Notes: a model not told the origin generated them from the sequence alone. Numbered from the stretch's first letter, positions 16,237 through 26,724 are shown. The stretch is DNA of 45,421 bases from Xenorhabdus kozodoii (GCF_002632875.1 NZ_NJCX01000027.1:3078-48498), one strand, 5' to 3'. Numbers and translations are program-made.

Positions 16237-17666
16237 ACTCTCTAAAAATACCACGGTCGTTATTCCATCAATTGCTGCTGTTTTTTGGCGTTCCCCTACT
16301 GTTACTGGGCTGTGCTTCTGTTTATGGCCAGTATGTCAGTGTAAAAAATGCAGCCATGCTGGCCTATGACCGAACACTGCTTGCGTCAGCAAGAACTGTT
16401 GCGGAACGTCTGACTGTTCGGGATCAAAACCTGATCGTCGATGTACCTTATGTGGTTCTGGACAGTTTCGAGCGCAATATCAATGATCGTTTGTACTATC
16501 AAGTTATTTCCCCGGAAGGAAAAACAATTTCCGGTTATGACGATCTTCCTCGAATACCGCAGCATCTCCAGCGTTCCCCCTTGTATACCGCATTGGCCTA
16601 TTTTTATGATGCGGAATATCAGGGGCAGTCTATACGCGTAGTGGGGTTGTACCAGCCCATTAATGAAGGCAACATGATGGGTATGGCGTTGATCTTGGTG
16701 GCAGAAACGGTGACTTCCCGTCAATATATGGCCGACCAATTACTGCTGTCTTCACTGGTTAATCAGGGCGCCGTCGTATTATTGACATTGCTCCTTGCTT
16801 ACATCCTGCTCAAGCGCCTGCTTAAACCGTTGCGAAAACTTTCTGGCATTATGAGCCACCGCTCCGCGAATGATCTCACATCACTGCCAAATATTTTACC
16901 CTGGTCCGAACTTGCCCCATTGCTTCAATCGATTAACCGATATATTGGACGGTTGAGATTGATGGTTGAACGCCAAGAGCGCTTCAGTGCGGATGCTTCC
17001 CATCAACTGCGGACACCTTTGACTGTATTGAAAACACAAGTCGTCGTGGCTCGTGGCAACCAAGATCCAAAACAGCGGGATAGCATACTGGCGGCGATTG
17101 ATAAGAGTTTGGATAACATGATCTTGCTGACCGCTCGCCTGTTGCAACTTTCACAACTTAAGATGCATGAAAAAGAGGCAATACAAAATTATCAGCCAGT
17201 CAATATCGTAGGGTTGTTGCAGCAAGTCTGCTTTTCCCGCTTACAGCAAGCAGAAAGCAAAAATATTGACTTAGGTTATGAAGGGGAAGAGGCCTTGTGG
17301 ATCAAAGGCGATCCGTTATTGTTAGCCGAAATGTGCGCTAACTTGCTGGACAATGCCATCAAATACAGCCCGCAAATGGGCGTGGTGACGGGAAGGGTAA
17401 CCATCATGTCGGACAAAAAACGGGGTTGCCTTGAGATCGACGATTCAGGACCCGGTATCGCCCAGGCAGATATTCGTCAATCTCTTATGGCGTTTAACCG
17501 TTTGGACAACGCGGCTGGGCTGGAGGGGGCGGGATTAGGGCTGACCATTGTTAAAGAAATTTGCCAATACCACAATGCCACTCTCCAGCTTTTACCCAGT
17601 GAAGCGCTAGGCGGGTTACTGGTGAGAATTGTATTCAGGCTTTCTGCGGGTGAGCGGGATACGTAA
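16233..17666 (+). CDS. tctE: Sensor histidine kinase TctE
   Basis: This 477-residue membrane kinase has a first membrane segment at about 11-33, a periplasmic sensor region of about 135 residues, a second segment near 170-193, and then a HAMP-like linker. The H-box is ERFSADASHQLRTPLTVL with His257. ATP-binding motifs are the N-box (EMCANLLDNAIKYSP), DDSGPGIA and GAGLGLTIVKEI. It starts inside the end of tctD (ATGA overlap). Its last 51 bases overlap the end of the convergent exporter gene, which is unusually close packing. Confidence 0.92.
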   Translation: MNSLKIPRSLFHQLLLFFGVPLLLLGCASVYGQYVSVKNAAMLAYDRTLLASARTVAERLTVRDQNLIVDVPYVVLDSFERNINDRLYYQVISPEGKTISGYDDLPRIPQHLQRSPLYTALAYFYDAEYQGQSIRVVGLYQPINEGNMMGMALILVAETVTSRQYMADQLLLSSLVNQGAVVLLTLLLAYILLKRLLKPLRKLSGIMSHRSANDLTSLPNILPWSELAPLLQSINRYIGRLRLMVERQERFSADASHQLRTPLTVLKTQVVVARGNQDPKQRDSILAAIDKSLDNMILLTARLLQLSQLKMHEKEAIQNYQPVNIVGLLQQVCFSRLQQAESKNIDLGYEGEEALWIKGDPLLLAEMCANLLDNAIKYSPQMGVVTGRVTIMSDKKRGCLEIDDSGPGIAQADIRQSLMAFNRLDNAAGLEGAGLGLTIVKEICQYHNATLQLLPSEALGGLLVRIVFRLSAGERDT

Positions 17667-18518
17667 CTGTTGTGCAAGTATGACACCGGCCAGAACAATG
17701 CCTCCTCCAATTAAGTGATAGCTGTGCATCTTTTCATGCAGAGCGACGATAGCAATGACGGCCGTAAAAACGGGCGCCAGATTCATAAAAATAGACGTCA
17801 TGTTTGCGCCGATGCGAACAACACCCTGTATCCATAAATAGGGGGCAATAATGGAGGCGGGAATGCCGGCAAACAGAACAAGGGAAATATTATCGTCCGT
17901 TAACTGAATATTGTCCGTCATCATGAAATTAGGCAGGAGCAATAAAACGCCAAACCCAATTTGTACATAAAGAGATTGCCAGTTAGGTAATGGAATTGCC
18001 CAGCGTTTAGTCAACACCCCATACAAGGCATAAGAGGCTGCGGCAATAAACATCATCACTTCGCCAATACCCAGGCCATGTTGCAATAGGGAAGCGGGTT
18101 CTCCTTTGCTGACCAGCCACACAAGGCCGAACAAAGACAGAACCGTACCAAGGGTAATGCCAACCGTAGGGGTAACCCGCAAGGCAAAGATACTGATAAT
18201 GACGGTTAATAAGGGGACCAATGAAGTGAAAATCCCGATGATTGTCGCACTGACGGTATGGGCTGCGTAGTAGGCCAGGCTTTGGTTAAGTACCATACCC
18301 AGGGAGCCTAAAATCAATAACTTCCACCAATATTGGGCGACGATTTTCCGCTGCCTTAAGATCGGCAATAAGATGAAAGGGGTTAAAGCCAGAAAGGCAA
18401 TAAACCACCGATAGAAAGCAATTGCAGCGGGTTCAATAAGGGTGGCAGCCGCTTTGCTGACAACGGCATTGATTGACCAAATCAGCACAGCGACGAAGGG
18501 GAATAATAAGTTTTTCAT
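17616..18518 (-). CDS. EamA/DMT-family transporter (probable exporter)
   Basis: This 300-residue inner-membrane protein has about ten hydrophobic helices arranged as two EamA repeats: the first from FPFVAVLIWSINAVVSKAAATLI to GLVWLVSKGEP, the second from GIGEVMMFIAAASYALYGVLTKRW to the end. FYRWFIAFLALTPFILLP is the typical helix 2. RhaT/YdcZ-type families export amino acids or metabolites, but the substrate is unknown here. A divergent AraC-type gene probably regulates it. Its last 51 bases overlap the 3' end of tctE on the other strand. Confidence 0.88.
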   Translation of the reverse strand: MKNLLFPFVAVLIWSINAVVSKAAATLIEPAAIAFYRWFIAFLALTPFILLPILRQRKIVAQYWWKLLILGSLGMVLNQSLAYYAAHTVSATIIGIFTSLVPLLTVIISIFALRVTPTVGITLGTVLSLFGLVWLVSKGEPASLLQHGLGIGEVMMFIAAASYALYGVLTKRWAIPLPNWQSLYVQIGFGVLLLLPNFMMTDNIQLTDDNISLVLFAGIPASIIAPYLWIQGVVRIGANMTSIFMNLAPVFTAVIAIVALHEKMHSYHLIGGGIVLAGVILAQQLRIPLTRRKPEYNSHQ

Positions 18519-18646
18519 TGAGGGAAATGATTTCTATGAGTCTATTGTCTGTTTAGTGTATCAATGACCGATTTATTATATATATTGATAATCAGACAAC
18601 AGGTGTGTCAATTAAGACAAGATATCAATAAGATCCCAAAATTGTC

Positions 18647-18703
18647 GGTCATTTCCTTACTCCTCGCGCAGCGAGGAGTAAGGAAAGCGCATACTTTGGG
18701 TGT
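18647..18703. repeat. Interspersed palindromic repeat, copy 1
   Basis: The core is a perfect 16-bp stem, TTTCCTTACTCCTCGC (18652-18667) with its complement (18671-18686), around a GCA loop. A clearly related 57-base copy lies at 33261-33317, including the flanking GGTCA before and TCATA-type sequence after the stem. This is a dispersed extragenic element. Here it lies between the divergent exporter and AraC-type genes, and no U tract follows it. Confidence 0.7.
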
Positions 18704-18768
18704 ATTGCTATGATGAAAATCTATTTATACCCTTATTATTTTATGGATAAAAAATTGCGGGAGTAAAA

Positions 18769-19548
18769 ATGTTCGGTCGAGAGAAGACGAATCAAGCCAT
18801 ATTTGAGTCAGTCATACCAGAGACACTCTCTTTTCGTGATGAAACATTGAGCGCTGATACTGAATGTCGGTTACATGCACATCCTTTCGGTCAATTAATT
18901 TATGTCGTTTGTGGTGTCATGGAAACGCAAGTGGGGGCGCAGCGCTTTCTTGCTCCGCCGGAATTTTGTATCTGGATGCCGAAAAATACCGCCCATTCGA
19001 GTTATAACCACAAAGAATTACGGTTCTGGATCATCGACATTTCCCCCGAATGGAGTGATTCCTTACCGCAACACCCCTGTATTATCCGATTGAGTGGCAT
19101 CTTCAATGCGATTATGGTGAATTTTTTTGCACGAAATATCCGGCAGCCGGAAACAGAAAAAGATCGGCGGTTGGCACAAGTATTAATCGATCAGTTGGCG
19201 TTGTCACCAAAGCAATGTACCTATTTACCTTCCTCAAAAGATAAGTTGCTTGCCCCAATACTACAGATGCTGGAACGCAATCCGGCGGATAACACCTCCT
19301 TAGCGGAGTGGGCCAAAAAGCGTTATACCTCCGAAAGAACGTTATCGCGGCGTTGTAAGCAAGCATTGGGAATGTCATTTAGTGAATGGCGGCAGCGGTT
19401 GCGTTTTCTGCATGCCATCTCCTTATTGGAACAGGGAAAAAGTATCCACGAAATCGCGTTTGATGTGGGCTATAGCTCATCATCAGCCTTTATTGCCATG
19501 TTTCAGCAACTTGCCGGTACAACGCCAGAACGTTTCAGAAAAGGCTGA
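18769..19548 (+). CDS. AraC-family transcriptional regulator
   Basis: This 259-residue protein has an N-terminal cupin sensor (LHAHPFGQLIYVVCGVMETQVGAQRFLAPPEFCIWMPKNTAHSS) and a C-terminal double HTH. The second HTH has the AraC signature IHEIAFDVGYSSSSAFIAMFQQLAGTTPERFRKG. First-HTH residues are SLAEWAKKRYTSERTLSRRCKQALGMSFSEWRQRLR. The family includes regulators of drug or metabolite exporters, and the adjacent divergent EamA gene fits that role. The regulator and exporter are inferred to form one unit; the ligand is unknown. Confidence 0.9.
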   Translation: MFGREKTNQAIFESVIPETLSFRDETLSADTECRLHAHPFGQLIYVVCGVMETQVGAQRFLAPPEFCIWMPKNTAHSSYNHKELRFWIIDISPEWSDSLPQHPCIIRLSGIFNAIMVNFFARNIRQPETEKDRRLAQVLIDQLALSPKQCTYLPSSKDKLLAPILQMLERNPADNTSLAEWAKKRYTSERTLSRRCKQALGMSFSEWRQRLRFLHAISLLEQGKSIHEIAFDVGYSSSSAFIAMFQQLAGTTPERFRKG

Positions 19549-19689
19549 CCTGATAGCAAAAATCACCTGTCCGTTATTTTCTTACTGGGCGGTTAATGAA
19601 GCGATGGCTTAAAAGATAAGGCGGAAGGCATATAGGTTTTATGTGGATAAAGTGGCAGAATAGCGGATCACGCCCATGTAAGCCATTGG

Positions 19690-20826
19690 ATGAGAAAAGT
19701 GAAAATCTTAGTTGATGAAAATATGCCTTATGCTGAACAACTCTTTCAGCAATTAGGAGAAGTGCGGGCAATTCCAGGACGCCCAGTACCTGCCGGGGTT
19801 TTGGAACATGCTGATGCCTTTATGGTCCGGTCTGTCACTAAAGTCAATGAATCCCTGTTGCAAGGCAGTTCGGTGAAATTTATCGGGACTGCCACGGCGG
19901 GAATGGATCATGTTGACCAGCAATGGTTGTCCCAGGCCGGCATTGGTTTTTCCGCCGCGCCTGGGTGCAATGCCATTGCTGTGGTTGAATATGTATTTTC
20001 GGCACTGATGTTATTGGCTGAGCAAGATCAGTTTCAGTTAAAAGATAAAACGGTCGGCATTGTGGGTGTTGGCAATGTCGGGGGGCGTTTAGCTGATCGA
20101 TTGGCAGCTTTGGGCGTGAAAACCTTACTGTGTGACCCTCCTCGCGCAGATCGTGGTGATGAAGGGGAGTTTTGGCCTTTAGAAAAATTGGTACAGGAAG
20201 CGGATATATTAACTTTCCATACACCGCTTAATCAATCAGGCCCCTATAAAACCTATCACTTAGCCGACGCAGAATGGCTTTCTGCATTACCGGACAACCG
20301 AATTTTGATTAATGCCAGCCGTGGTGAGGTGGTTGATAATCAAGCGTTACTTTCCGTATTACAAAATGGAAAAAAATTACGTGTCGTGCTTGATGTTTGG
20401 GAAGTAGAACCTAACCTTTCTCTGCCTCTATTAGCCTTAGTTGATATTGCGACTCCCCATATTGCCGGCTATACCCTGGAAGGCAAAGCGCGGGGAACAA
20501 CTCAGGTTTTTGAGGCCTATTGTGAGTTTCTGGGACAACCTCGCAAGACTGAGTTGGCTGATTTGTTGCCGACTCCCGATTTTAGTCAAATCACGGTACG
20601 AGGAGAAGTGACGCAAAGCATCCTCAAGCGTTTGATGCATTTAGTGTATGATGTGCGCCGTGATGATGCCCCCTTACGTCAGGTTGCGCATCAAGAGGGC
20701 GCTTTTGATCAATTACGCAAATACTATCCCGATCGTCGGGAATGGTCTTCCCTGACCGTACATTGTGACTCAGAAGAGAGCGCACAATTACTGTCCAGGA
20801 TGGGATTTAATGCAAAAGTGGTTTAA
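19690..20826 (+). CDS. pdxB: Erythronate-4-phosphate dehydrogenase
   Basis: This 378-residue enzyme oxidises 4-phosphoerythronate to 2-oxo-3-hydroxy-4-phosphobutanoate in pyridoxal phosphate synthesis. It begins [19 protein letters not shown]. The NAD-binding loop is GVGNVGG (126-132), and [15 protein letters not shown], then [18 protein letters not shown] with the catalytic His, follow in D-isomer 2-hydroxyacid dehydrogenase order. A PdxB dimerisation domain completes the C-terminus. A GTG three codons downstream is an alternative start. It leads the conserved pdxB-usg-truA-dedA-accD-folC block. Confidence 0.96.
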   Translation: MRKVKILVDENMPYAEQLFQQLGEVRAIPGRPVPAGVLEHADAFMVRSVTKVNESLLQGSSVKFIGTATAGMDHVDQQWLSQAGIGFSAAPGCNAIAVVEYVFSALMLLAEQDQFQLKDKTVGIVGVGNVGGRLADRLAALGVKTLLCDPPRADRGDEGEFWPLEKLVQEADILTFHTPLNQSGPYKTYHLADAEWLSALPDNRILINASRGEVVDNQALLSVLQNGKKLRVVLDVWEVEPNLSLPLLALVDIATPHIAGYTLEGKARGTTQVFEAYCEFLGQPRKTELADLLPTPDFSQITVRGEVTQSILKRLMHLVYDVRRDDAPLRQVAHQEGAFDQLRKYYPDRREWSSLTVHCDSEESAQLLSRMGFNAKVV

Positions 20827-20828
20827 TG

Positions 20829-20848
20829 CGGGCAGGGTTCCCTGCCCG
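20829..20848 (+). other. GC-rich hairpin between pdxB and usg
   Basis: CGGGCAGG (20829-20836) and CCTGCCCG (20841-20848) make a perfect 8-bp GC-rich stem with a GTTC loop, three bases after the pdxB stop. No U tract follows, so it is more likely to stabilise the pdxB mRNA end or attenuate read-through into usg than to terminate fully. Confidence 0.5.
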
Positions 20849-20894
20849 TCAGCCAAATAAAAGTAGCGGAATAAGAGAAGTGGAGAAAACCAAC

Positions 20895-21905
20895 ATGTCA
20901 GAGGGTTGGAGTATTGCGCTTTTAGGTGCAACAGGCGCAGTCGGTGAAGCGATATTGGCGTTATTACAGGAGCGTCAATTTCCGGTTGGTGAACTGCATC
21001 TTCTTGCCAGCGAACAGAGTATTGGAAAGATCCAGCGTTTCAACGGAAAAAACCTTACGGTTCGCGATGCGGCAGAATTCGACTGGTCACAGGTACAGCT
21101 CGCTTTTTTTGCCGCGACGATGGAAGTCACTGCCCAACATATTGAAAAGGCAACCGAATCGGGTTGTTTGGTGATTGATAGTAGCGGTTTATTTGCCGCA
21201 GAACCCGATGTGCCTCTGGTTGTTCCCGGCGTTAACCCATACGTATTAGCGGAATATCGTAACCGTAACATCATTGCCGTGGCAGATAGCGCAACAAGCC
21301 AGGTTTTGACGGCCATTAAGCCATTGATCGATGCGGCTGGCATTGGCCGTTTACATTTGACCAACATCTTGCCGGTTTCCGTTCATGGTAAAGCCGCCAT
21401 TGACGAACTGGCAGGCCAAAGTGCGCGTTTATTAAATGGCATTCCACCGGATGAAGATCGTTTTAGCAAGCAGTTGGCTTTCAATGTCCTGCCTTTGCTG
21501 CCCGATGCCGAAGGCGTGGTGCGTGAAGAGCGCCGTATTGTCGATCAAATTCGCAGAATATTGCAGGATGAAGGATTACCGGTTTCTGTCAGTTGTGTCC
21601 AATCCTCTGTTTTTTATGGCATTGCCCAAATGGTGAGTGTGGAAACACTGCGTCCGGTTGGTATAGAAGAAGCTCGTAGTGAATTTGAACGTCTCGAAGA
21701 CATTCAGGTTTCCGAAGAGGGGGATTACCCGACGCCGGTCACTGACGCGTCAGGCACGGATAGTTTGAGCATCGGCTGTCTGCGCAATGATTATGGCATG
21801 CCAGAGATGCTGCAATTCTGGTCAGTTGCCGATAATATCCGTTTCGGCGGTGCCTTGATGGCGATTGAAGTTGCAGAAAAACTGATGCAGGAGCAATTTT
21901 ACTGA
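20895..21905 (+). CDS. usg: Usg protein (aspartate-semialdehyde dehydrogenase homologue)
   Basis: This 336-residue protein has the aspartate-semialdehyde dehydrogenase fold, with N-terminal NADP-binding [20 protein letters not shown] and the later [21 protein letters not shown]. The frame is open 23 codons further upstream, but ATG at 20895 preceded by GTGGAGAAAACC gives the normal Usg length. The true enzyme has an NC(T/I) motif carrying the catalytic Cys; here the aligned stretch reads [12 protein letters not shown], so the Cys appears to be replaced by Ser. That fits Usg being a paralogue of unknown function rather than the lysine/threonine pathway enzyme. Confidence 0.92.
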   Translation: MSEGWSIALLGATGAVGEAILALLQERQFPVGELHLLASEQSIGKIQRFNGKNLTVRDAAEFDWSQVQLAFFAATMEVTAQHIEKATESGCLVIDSSGLFAAEPDVPLVVPGVNPYVLAEYRNRNIIAVADSATSQVLTAIKPLIDAAGIGRLHLTNILPVSVHGKAAIDELAGQSARLLNGIPPDEDRFSKQLAFNVLPLLPDAEGVVREERRIVDQIRRILQDEGLPVSVSCVQSSVFYGIAQMVSVETLRPVGIEEARSEFERLEDIQVSEEGDYPTPVTDASGTDSLSIGCLRNDYGMPEMLQFWSVADNIRFGGALMAIEVAEKLMQEQFY

Positions 21906-22744
21906 TGTCTGATACAGAGCTAAGCCAGTCTGTGCCAGAGGCAAAGAAAGTGAAAATTGCACTGGGGATTGAATATGACGGCAGTCGATATTATGGTTGG
22001 CAACGTCAGCAAGAAGTGAAAAGTGTGCAGGAATGCCTGGAAAAGGCGCTATCGAAAGTCGCGAATGCGCCGATTTCAGTTTTTTGTGCGGGTAGAACGG
22101 ATGCAGGGGTACACGCGACGGGGCAGGTTGTGCATTTTGAAACCTCGGCTCAACGTAAAGACGCCGCCTGGACAATGGGAGTCAATACCCACTTGCCACC
22201 AGATATTGCCGTACGTTGGGTTAAAACGGTGGATAATGAATTTCATGCCCGTTTTAGCGCAACCGCTCGCCGCTATCGCTATGTGATTTTCAACCATCGC
22301 TATCGTCCAGCGGTATTAGCACACGGCGTTACGCATTTTCATTATCCCTTGGATGAGAAAAAAATGCATGCAGCGGCACAGCGCCTGTTGGGCGAAAATG
22401 ACTTTACCTCTTTCCGGGCGGTGCAGTGCCAGTCCAATTCACCGTGGCGCAATATGATGCATATTAATGTCAGCCGGCATGGGCATTATATTGTCGTGGA
22501 CATTAAGGCGAATGCCTTCGTGCATCACATGGTACGCAATATCGTTGGCAGCTTGCTGGAGATTGGTTGCGGTAATCAGGATATTGGCTGGATGGCCGAA
22601 CTATTGGCACTGAAAGACAGGACAAAAGCGGCAGCGACTGCCAAAGCTGAGGGGTTATATTTAGTTGCCGTGGATTATCCTGAACGTTTTGGTTTACCTG
22701 AACCTATTATGGGGCCGCTGTTTCTGGCAAATAATCTAATCTGA
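21905..22744 (+). CDS. truA: tRNA pseudouridine(38-40) synthase
   Basis: This 279-residue enzyme converts U38-U40 in the anticodon arm of many tRNAs to pseudouridine. Catalytic Asp66 is in the diagnostic [16 protein letters not shown] motif; [12 protein letters not shown] precedes it and [14 protein letters not shown] and [17 protein letters not shown] follow. An N-terminal extension of about 14 residues precedes the conserved [11 protein letters not shown], and there is an in-frame codon choice, but the usg stop overlapping the ATG supports this start. It is co-transcribed with usg. Confidence 0.96.
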   Translation: MSDTELSQSVPEAKKVKIALGIEYDGSRYYGWQRQQEVKSVQECLEKALSKVANAPISVFCAGRTDAGVHATGQVVHFETSAQRKDAAWTMGVNTHLPPDIAVRWVKTVDNEFHARFSATARRYRYVIFNHRYRPAVLAHGVTHFHYPLDEKKMHAAAQRLLGENDFTSFRAVQCQSNSPWRNMMHINVSRHGHYIVVDIKANAFVHHMVRNIVGSLLEIGCGNQDIGWMAELLALKDRTKAAATAKAEGLYLVAVDYPERFGLPEPIMGPLFLANNLI

Positions 22745-22790
22745 CATTTTCGAATAGTGACAGGGATGTTGGGTTATCACGAGGAATATT

Positions 22791-23489
22791 ATGGAGTTTT
22801 TAACTCATTTTGTTGATTTTGCGAAATTCATTGTCGATTTTATTTTACACATTGATGCCCATTTAGCGGAGTTGGTGGCGAATTATGGTGATTGGGTTTA
22901 TGGCATCCTGTTTCTGATTATATTTTGTGAAACCGGTTTGGTGGTGACGCCATTTTTGCCAGGGGACTCTTTGCTGTTCGTGGCAGGCGCACTTTCTGCA
23001 TTAGATTCCAATGACTTGAATGTACACATTATGGTGGCTTTGATGATTACGGCCGCGATTATGGGGGATGCGATAAACTATACCATTGGCAGAATTTTCG
23101 GTGAGAAGTTATTTACTAATCCAAATTCAAAGATTTTCCGCCGTAGTTATTTAGATAAAACCCATGGTTTTTATGAAAAACATGGTGGAAAGGCCATCAT
23201 CTTGGCGCGGTTTGTCCCCATTATTAGAACGTTTGCACCGTTTGTAGCAGGAATGGGGAAAATGTCTTACCGCCATTTTGCTGCTTATAATGTCATCGGT
23301 GCATTTATCTGGGTGCTATTATTCACTTATGCCGGTTATTTATTTGGCGATATGCCAGTCATACAGCAAAACCTGAAATTATTGATTGTTGCAATTATTT
23401 TTATTTCTATTCTGCCGGGTATCATAGAAATTTGGCGCCATCGGCGTGCTGCATCGAAAAAAGCAGCCGGTCGCGCAGCAGACAGATAA
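22791..23489 (+). CDS. dedA: DedA-family inner membrane protein
   Basis: This 232-residue membrane protein belongs to the DedA/VTT family, now linked to undecaprenyl phosphate and phospholipid flipping. Landmarks are [43 protein letters not shown], and [37 protein letters not shown], which carries the conserved ARFxPxxR motif. A basic C-terminus ([17 protein letters not shown]) should be cytoplasmic. It stands between truA and accD as in E. coli. Confidence 0.94.
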   Translation: MEFLTHFVDFAKFIVDFILHIDAHLAELVANYGDWVYGILFLIIFCETGLVVTPFLPGDSLLFVAGALSALDSNDLNVHIMVALMITAAIMGDAINYTIGRIFGEKLFTNPNSKIFRRSYLDKTHGFYEKHGGKAIILARFVPIIRTFAPFVAGMGKMSYRHFAAYNVIGAFIWVLLFTYAGYLFGDMPVIQQNLKLLIVAIIFISILPGIIEIWRHRRAASKKAAGRAADR

Positions 23490-23622
23490 ATAGAAGATAG
23501 ATAAATCGATAACCGTAAACAGGTTTGAGCAGTTTTTTATCCACACTGCAATGGCATTGTGGTTTAATGGCACGTAAAACAAAAGCTGGCAACAGCCAAA
23601 TTTCAGACGGAAAGGTTCATTA

Positions 23623-24570
23623 ATGAGCTGGATTGAAAAGATTCTAAACAAAAGCAAAATAATGCAAACTCGTAAGGCAAGCATACCTGAAGGAGTTTGG
23701 ACAAAATGCGACAGTTGTAGTCAGGTACTTTATCGTGCTGAATTAGAGCGTAACCTTGAAGTGTGTCCAAAATGTGACCATCACATGCGCATTTCAGCCC
23801 GTAATCGATTGAAGGCATTTTTAGATGCAGACACGGGTACAGAATTAGGCAGTGAGCTGGAACCTAAAGATATCCTGAAATTCCGCGATACCAAAAAATA
23901 CAAAGATCGCTTAGCGGCCGCCCAGAAGCAGACGCAAGAAAAAGATGCACTCATCGTCATGAAAGGTAAGCTGCATGAGATGCCCGTCGTGGCCGGTGCC
24001 TTTGAATTCAATTTCATGGGTGGCTCAATGGGCTCTGTTGTTGGCGCCCGTTTTGTGCGTGCGGTTGAACAGGCTCTGGAAGACAACTGCCCGTTTGTTT
24101 GTTTTACCTCCAGTGGTGGCGCACGTATGCAGGAAGCGTTGATGTCGCTGATGCAGATGGCAAAAACCAGTGCTGCGCTGGCAAAAATGCAAGATCGGGG
24201 TTTGCCTTATATCTGTGTATTGACCAACCCAACAATGGGCGGGGTAACGGCAAGTATGGGGATGCTGGGTGATATCAATATCGCTGAACCTAAGGCATTG
24301 ATTGGCTTTGCCGGCCCGCGTGTCATCGAGCAGACGGTGCGTGAAAAATTGCCGGAAGGCTTCCAGCGCAGTGAATTCCTGCTGGAGAAAGGCGCGATCG
24401 ATATGATTGTTCGCCGTCCGGAAATGCGCGATAAGGTTGCCAGCCTGCTTGCAATGTTGACCCATCAGCCGCATCCAGGCACAAACGCCGAGCCAGTGGA
24501 AACCATCGTCATTGAACCTGCTGATGTCGAAGCGGATATAAACATCAATCCTAATAAAGAAGATGTCTGA
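23623..24570 (+). CDS. accD: Acetyl-CoA carboxylase carboxyltransferase subunit beta
   Basis: This 315-residue subunit, with AccA, transfers the carboxyl group from biotin to acetyl-CoA, making malonyl-CoA. The N-terminal zinc ribbon is clear: C29, C32, C48 and C51 ([10 protein letters not shown] and VCPKCDHH). The crotonase-like core includes [39 protein letters not shown] and [17 protein letters not shown]. Its stop overlaps the start of folC by 8 bases. Confidence 0.97.
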   Translation: MSWIEKILNKSKIMQTRKASIPEGVWTKCDSCSQVLYRAELERNLEVCPKCDHHMRISARNRLKAFLDADTGTELGSELEPKDILKFRDTKKYKDRLAAAQKQTQEKDALIVMKGKLHEMPVVAGAFEFNFMGGSMGSVVGARFVRAVEQALEDNCPFVCFTSSGGARMQEALMSLMQMAKTSAALAKMQDRGLPYICVLTNPTMGGVTASMGMLGDINIAEPKALIGFAGPRVIEQTVREKLPEGFQRSEFLLEKGAIDMIVRRPEMRDKVASLLAMLTHQPHPGTNAEPVETIVIEPADVEADININPNKEDV

Positions 24571-25861
24571 TAATTTGCAAATTCCTCAAGCCACGTCGCC
24601 ACTGATGACGTGGCTTTCCTATCTGGGAAACCTGCATACCAAAGCCATTGATATGGGGCTTGAGCGTGTGGGTAAACTTGGCCGTCAGCTCGGTTTATTA
24701 AACCCGGCACCTAAAGTCATTACGGTGTCAGGCACTAATGGCAAGGGAACCACTTGCCATACCCTTGAGTCTGTTTTTCTGGCCGCAGGGCTTAAAGTCG
24801 GCGTGTACAGTTCCCCGCATTTAATCCGTTATACCGAAAGGGTGCGTATTCAGGGTAGGGAAGTCGCAGAACAAGATTTCTGCCGTGTCTTTGCGGCAAT
24901 TGAAGCCCAGCGTGGCGATATCTCATTAACCTATTTTGAGTATGGAACCTTGGCCGCATTACAGCTTTTTAAAGAAGCTGATCTTGATGTCGTGATTTTG
25001 GAAGTTGGGTTGGGTGGCCGTTTGGATGCCACTAATATCGTCGATGCCGATATCGCCGCCATCACCAGCATTGCGCTGGACCATACCGATTGGCTGGGCG
25101 CGGATCGCGAACACATTGGCCGTGAAAAAGCCGGTATTTTCCGTCGTGGGCACTTTGCCGTGGTGGGTGAACAGGATATGCCTCACTCCATTGCTGACGT
25201 CGCAGATGAACTGGGCGCTAAACTTTTTCGTCGAGACGTTGATTGGCATTTCTCACAGAATGAAAATAGCTGGAACTGGCTGGGCGGTCATCTGCAATTC
25301 AATGAATTACCGTTACCCAATGTGCCGTTAGCCAATGCCGCGACGGCGATGGGGGTCATTAACTGCTTGTTGCAGCAGGATGATAAAGTCAGCCGTGCCA
25401 TTGATGAGCAGGCAATCCGTGCAGGATTGGAGAATGCGCAATTACCGGGGCGTTTCCAAATGGTCAGGGAAGCTCCGCGGGTCATTCTGGATGTGGCTCA
25501 TAATCCACATGCTGCGGGTTATCTGGTGCAAAAATTGGCAGAACTGCCTCGCGCACCAGACAGTAAGATCCGTGGTGTGGTTGGCATGTTGGGAGATAAA
25601 GATATCGCCGGTACACTTGCCTGCCTTTCCCAGCAGATTGATGAATGGTACTGCGCATCACTGGATGAACTGAGGGGAGCTGAAGCCGAAGTGTTGTCCG
25701 GGCATCTGGTGCAAGCCCGAACATTTTCCGAAGTGAGAGCCGCATGGCAGCAGGCAATGGAAGACGCATCGGTGCAGGATATCATCGTGGTTTGTGGCTC
25801 TTTCCATACGGTTGCTCATGTCATGGAAGTACTGGAGGAGGGCAAGGAAAGTGGCCAGTAA
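24563..25861 (+). CDS. folC: Bifunctional folylpolyglutamate/dihydrofolate synthase
   Basis: This 432-residue enzyme adds glutamate to dihydropteroate and extends the polyglutamate tail of folates. It has the Mur-ligase-like P-loop SGTNGKGTT (56-64), the [16 protein letters not shown] substrate loop, [14 protein letters not shown], and the C-terminal motifs LPGRFQMV and [18 protein letters not shown]. It overlaps accD at the start, and the dedD GTG lies 10 bases inside its end, so the three are translationally linked. Confidence 0.96.
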   Translation: MSDNLQIPQATSPLMTWLSYLGNLHTKAIDMGLERVGKLGRQLGLLNPAPKVITVSGTNGKGTTCHTLESVFLAAGLKVGVYSSPHLIRYTERVRIQGREVAEQDFCRVFAAIEAQRGDISLTYFEYGTLAALQLFKEADLDVVILEVGLGGRLDATNIVDADIAAITSIALDHTDWLGADREHIGREKAGIFRRGHFAVVGEQDMPHSIADVADELGAKLFRRDVDWHFSQNENSWNWLGGHLQFNELPLPNVPLANAATAMGVINCLLQQDDKVSRAIDEQAIRAGLENAQLPGRFQMVREAPRVILDVAHNPHAAGYLVQKLAELPRAPDSKIRGVVGMLGDKDIAGTLACLSQQIDEWYCASLDELRGAEAEVLSGHLVQARTFSEVRAAWQQAMEDASVQDIIVVCGSFHTVAHVMEVLEEGKESGQ

Positions 25862-26519
25862 ATTTCAAAATCGTCTGGTTGGCACCATCGTCCTTGTCGC
25901 ATTGGGTGTGATTGTGCTGCCGATGATTTTTGATGGCGATAAGAAATATAACGAAGATCAATTTGCTTCGATTCCTCTGGTGCCAAAACCGGGTGATGAA
26001 GAAGATATTGACTCTATCTCACCATTGGCACAAAACATGCCATCGACACCGCCCGAAGGTGCAGCGCAAGCGATGCAATCACAGGAGACAGAACCGGATA
26101 TAGACGCGCTGATAACCGCCCCTCCTGTGACGACTACGCAAGCGCCTAAGGCAACTGATTTTTCTCCTCCACGGAAAGTGGAGACGAAACCGCAGGTCAA
26201 ACCTGAACCGCGTAAACCTGAACCCCGTATTGAAAGCAAGCCAGAGACTCAATCGAAGCCTGCTGAACAAGCCCCCCAGGCAACGGCATATGTTATTCAA
26301 CTTGGCGCATTAAAAAATGCGGGTAAAGTTGAAGAGATAGTGGCAAGGCTGCGTCTTTCTGGGCATCAGGTCTATACCGTTCCGTCTTCTCCGGCACAAG
26401 GGCAATTAACCCGGATCTATGTAGGGCCGAATGGATCAAGACAGGCACTGGAATCCAGCTTGTCTGAATTGAAGGAACTGACGGGCTTACAAGGACAGAT
26501 TAAAAACTATCAGCCATAA
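25851..26519 (+). CDS. dedD: Cell division protein DedD (SPOR domain)
   Basis: The 222-residue protein is read from the GTG at 25851 ([29 protein letters not shown]), which gives the family's usual start; the frame is open 19 codons further upstream inside folC. One membrane anchor at about 9-26 is followed by a long Pro/Lys/Glu-rich periplasmic linker (KPEPRKPEPRIESKPETQSKP). A SPOR domain from about 148 to the end (YVIQLGALKNAGKVEEIVARLRLSG) binds denuded septal peptidoglycan, localising it to the division site. Confidence 0.92.
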   Translation: MASKFQNRLVGTIVLVALGVIVLPMIFDGDKKYNEDQFASIPLVPKPGDEEDIDSISPLAQNMPSTPPEGAAQAMQSQETEPDIDALITAPPVTTTQAPKATDFSPPRKVETKPQVKPEPRKPEPRIESKPETQSKPAEQAPQATAYVIQLGALKNAGKVEEIVARLRLSGHQVYTVPSSPAQGQLTRIYVGPNGSRQALESSLSELKELTGLQGQIKNYQP

Positions 26520-26533
26520 TCAGATTGGCACTT

Positions 26534-26555
26534 ATGGGAAGTAAAAACTTCCCAT
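26534..26555. terminator. Stem-loop after dedD
   Basis: ATGGGAAGT (26534-26542) and ACTTCCCAT (26547-26555) form a perfect 9-bp stem with an AAAA loop, 15 bases after the dedD stop. It lacks a U tract on the coding strand. It marks the boundary between the pdxB-dedD block and the PurR-controlled cvpA-purF unit. Confidence 0.4.
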
Positions 26556-26708
26556 GATCACACCAAAAGCGCCATCACGGGGCTTATAAGGGTTCAAAAT
26601 GACAGGTGATTTTCCATTATGGAAACAGCAGTTAAAAATTGACCCATTACAGCGAATGCTGTTTGTTTACCCGCCAAAATTTATTTTCAGTAGAGTGATG
26701 AATCTACT

Positions 26709-26724
26709 ACGCAAACGTTTTCGT
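26709..26724 (+). promoter_or_regulatory. PurR operator of the cvpA-purF operon
   Basis: ACGCAAACGTTTTCGT is essentially the consensus PUR box and lies 56 bases before the cvpA start. In E. coli PurR with hypoxanthine or guanine represses cvpA-purF from this position. A TAAAAT hexamer (26732-26737) just downstream is a plausible -10. Confidence 0.88.
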
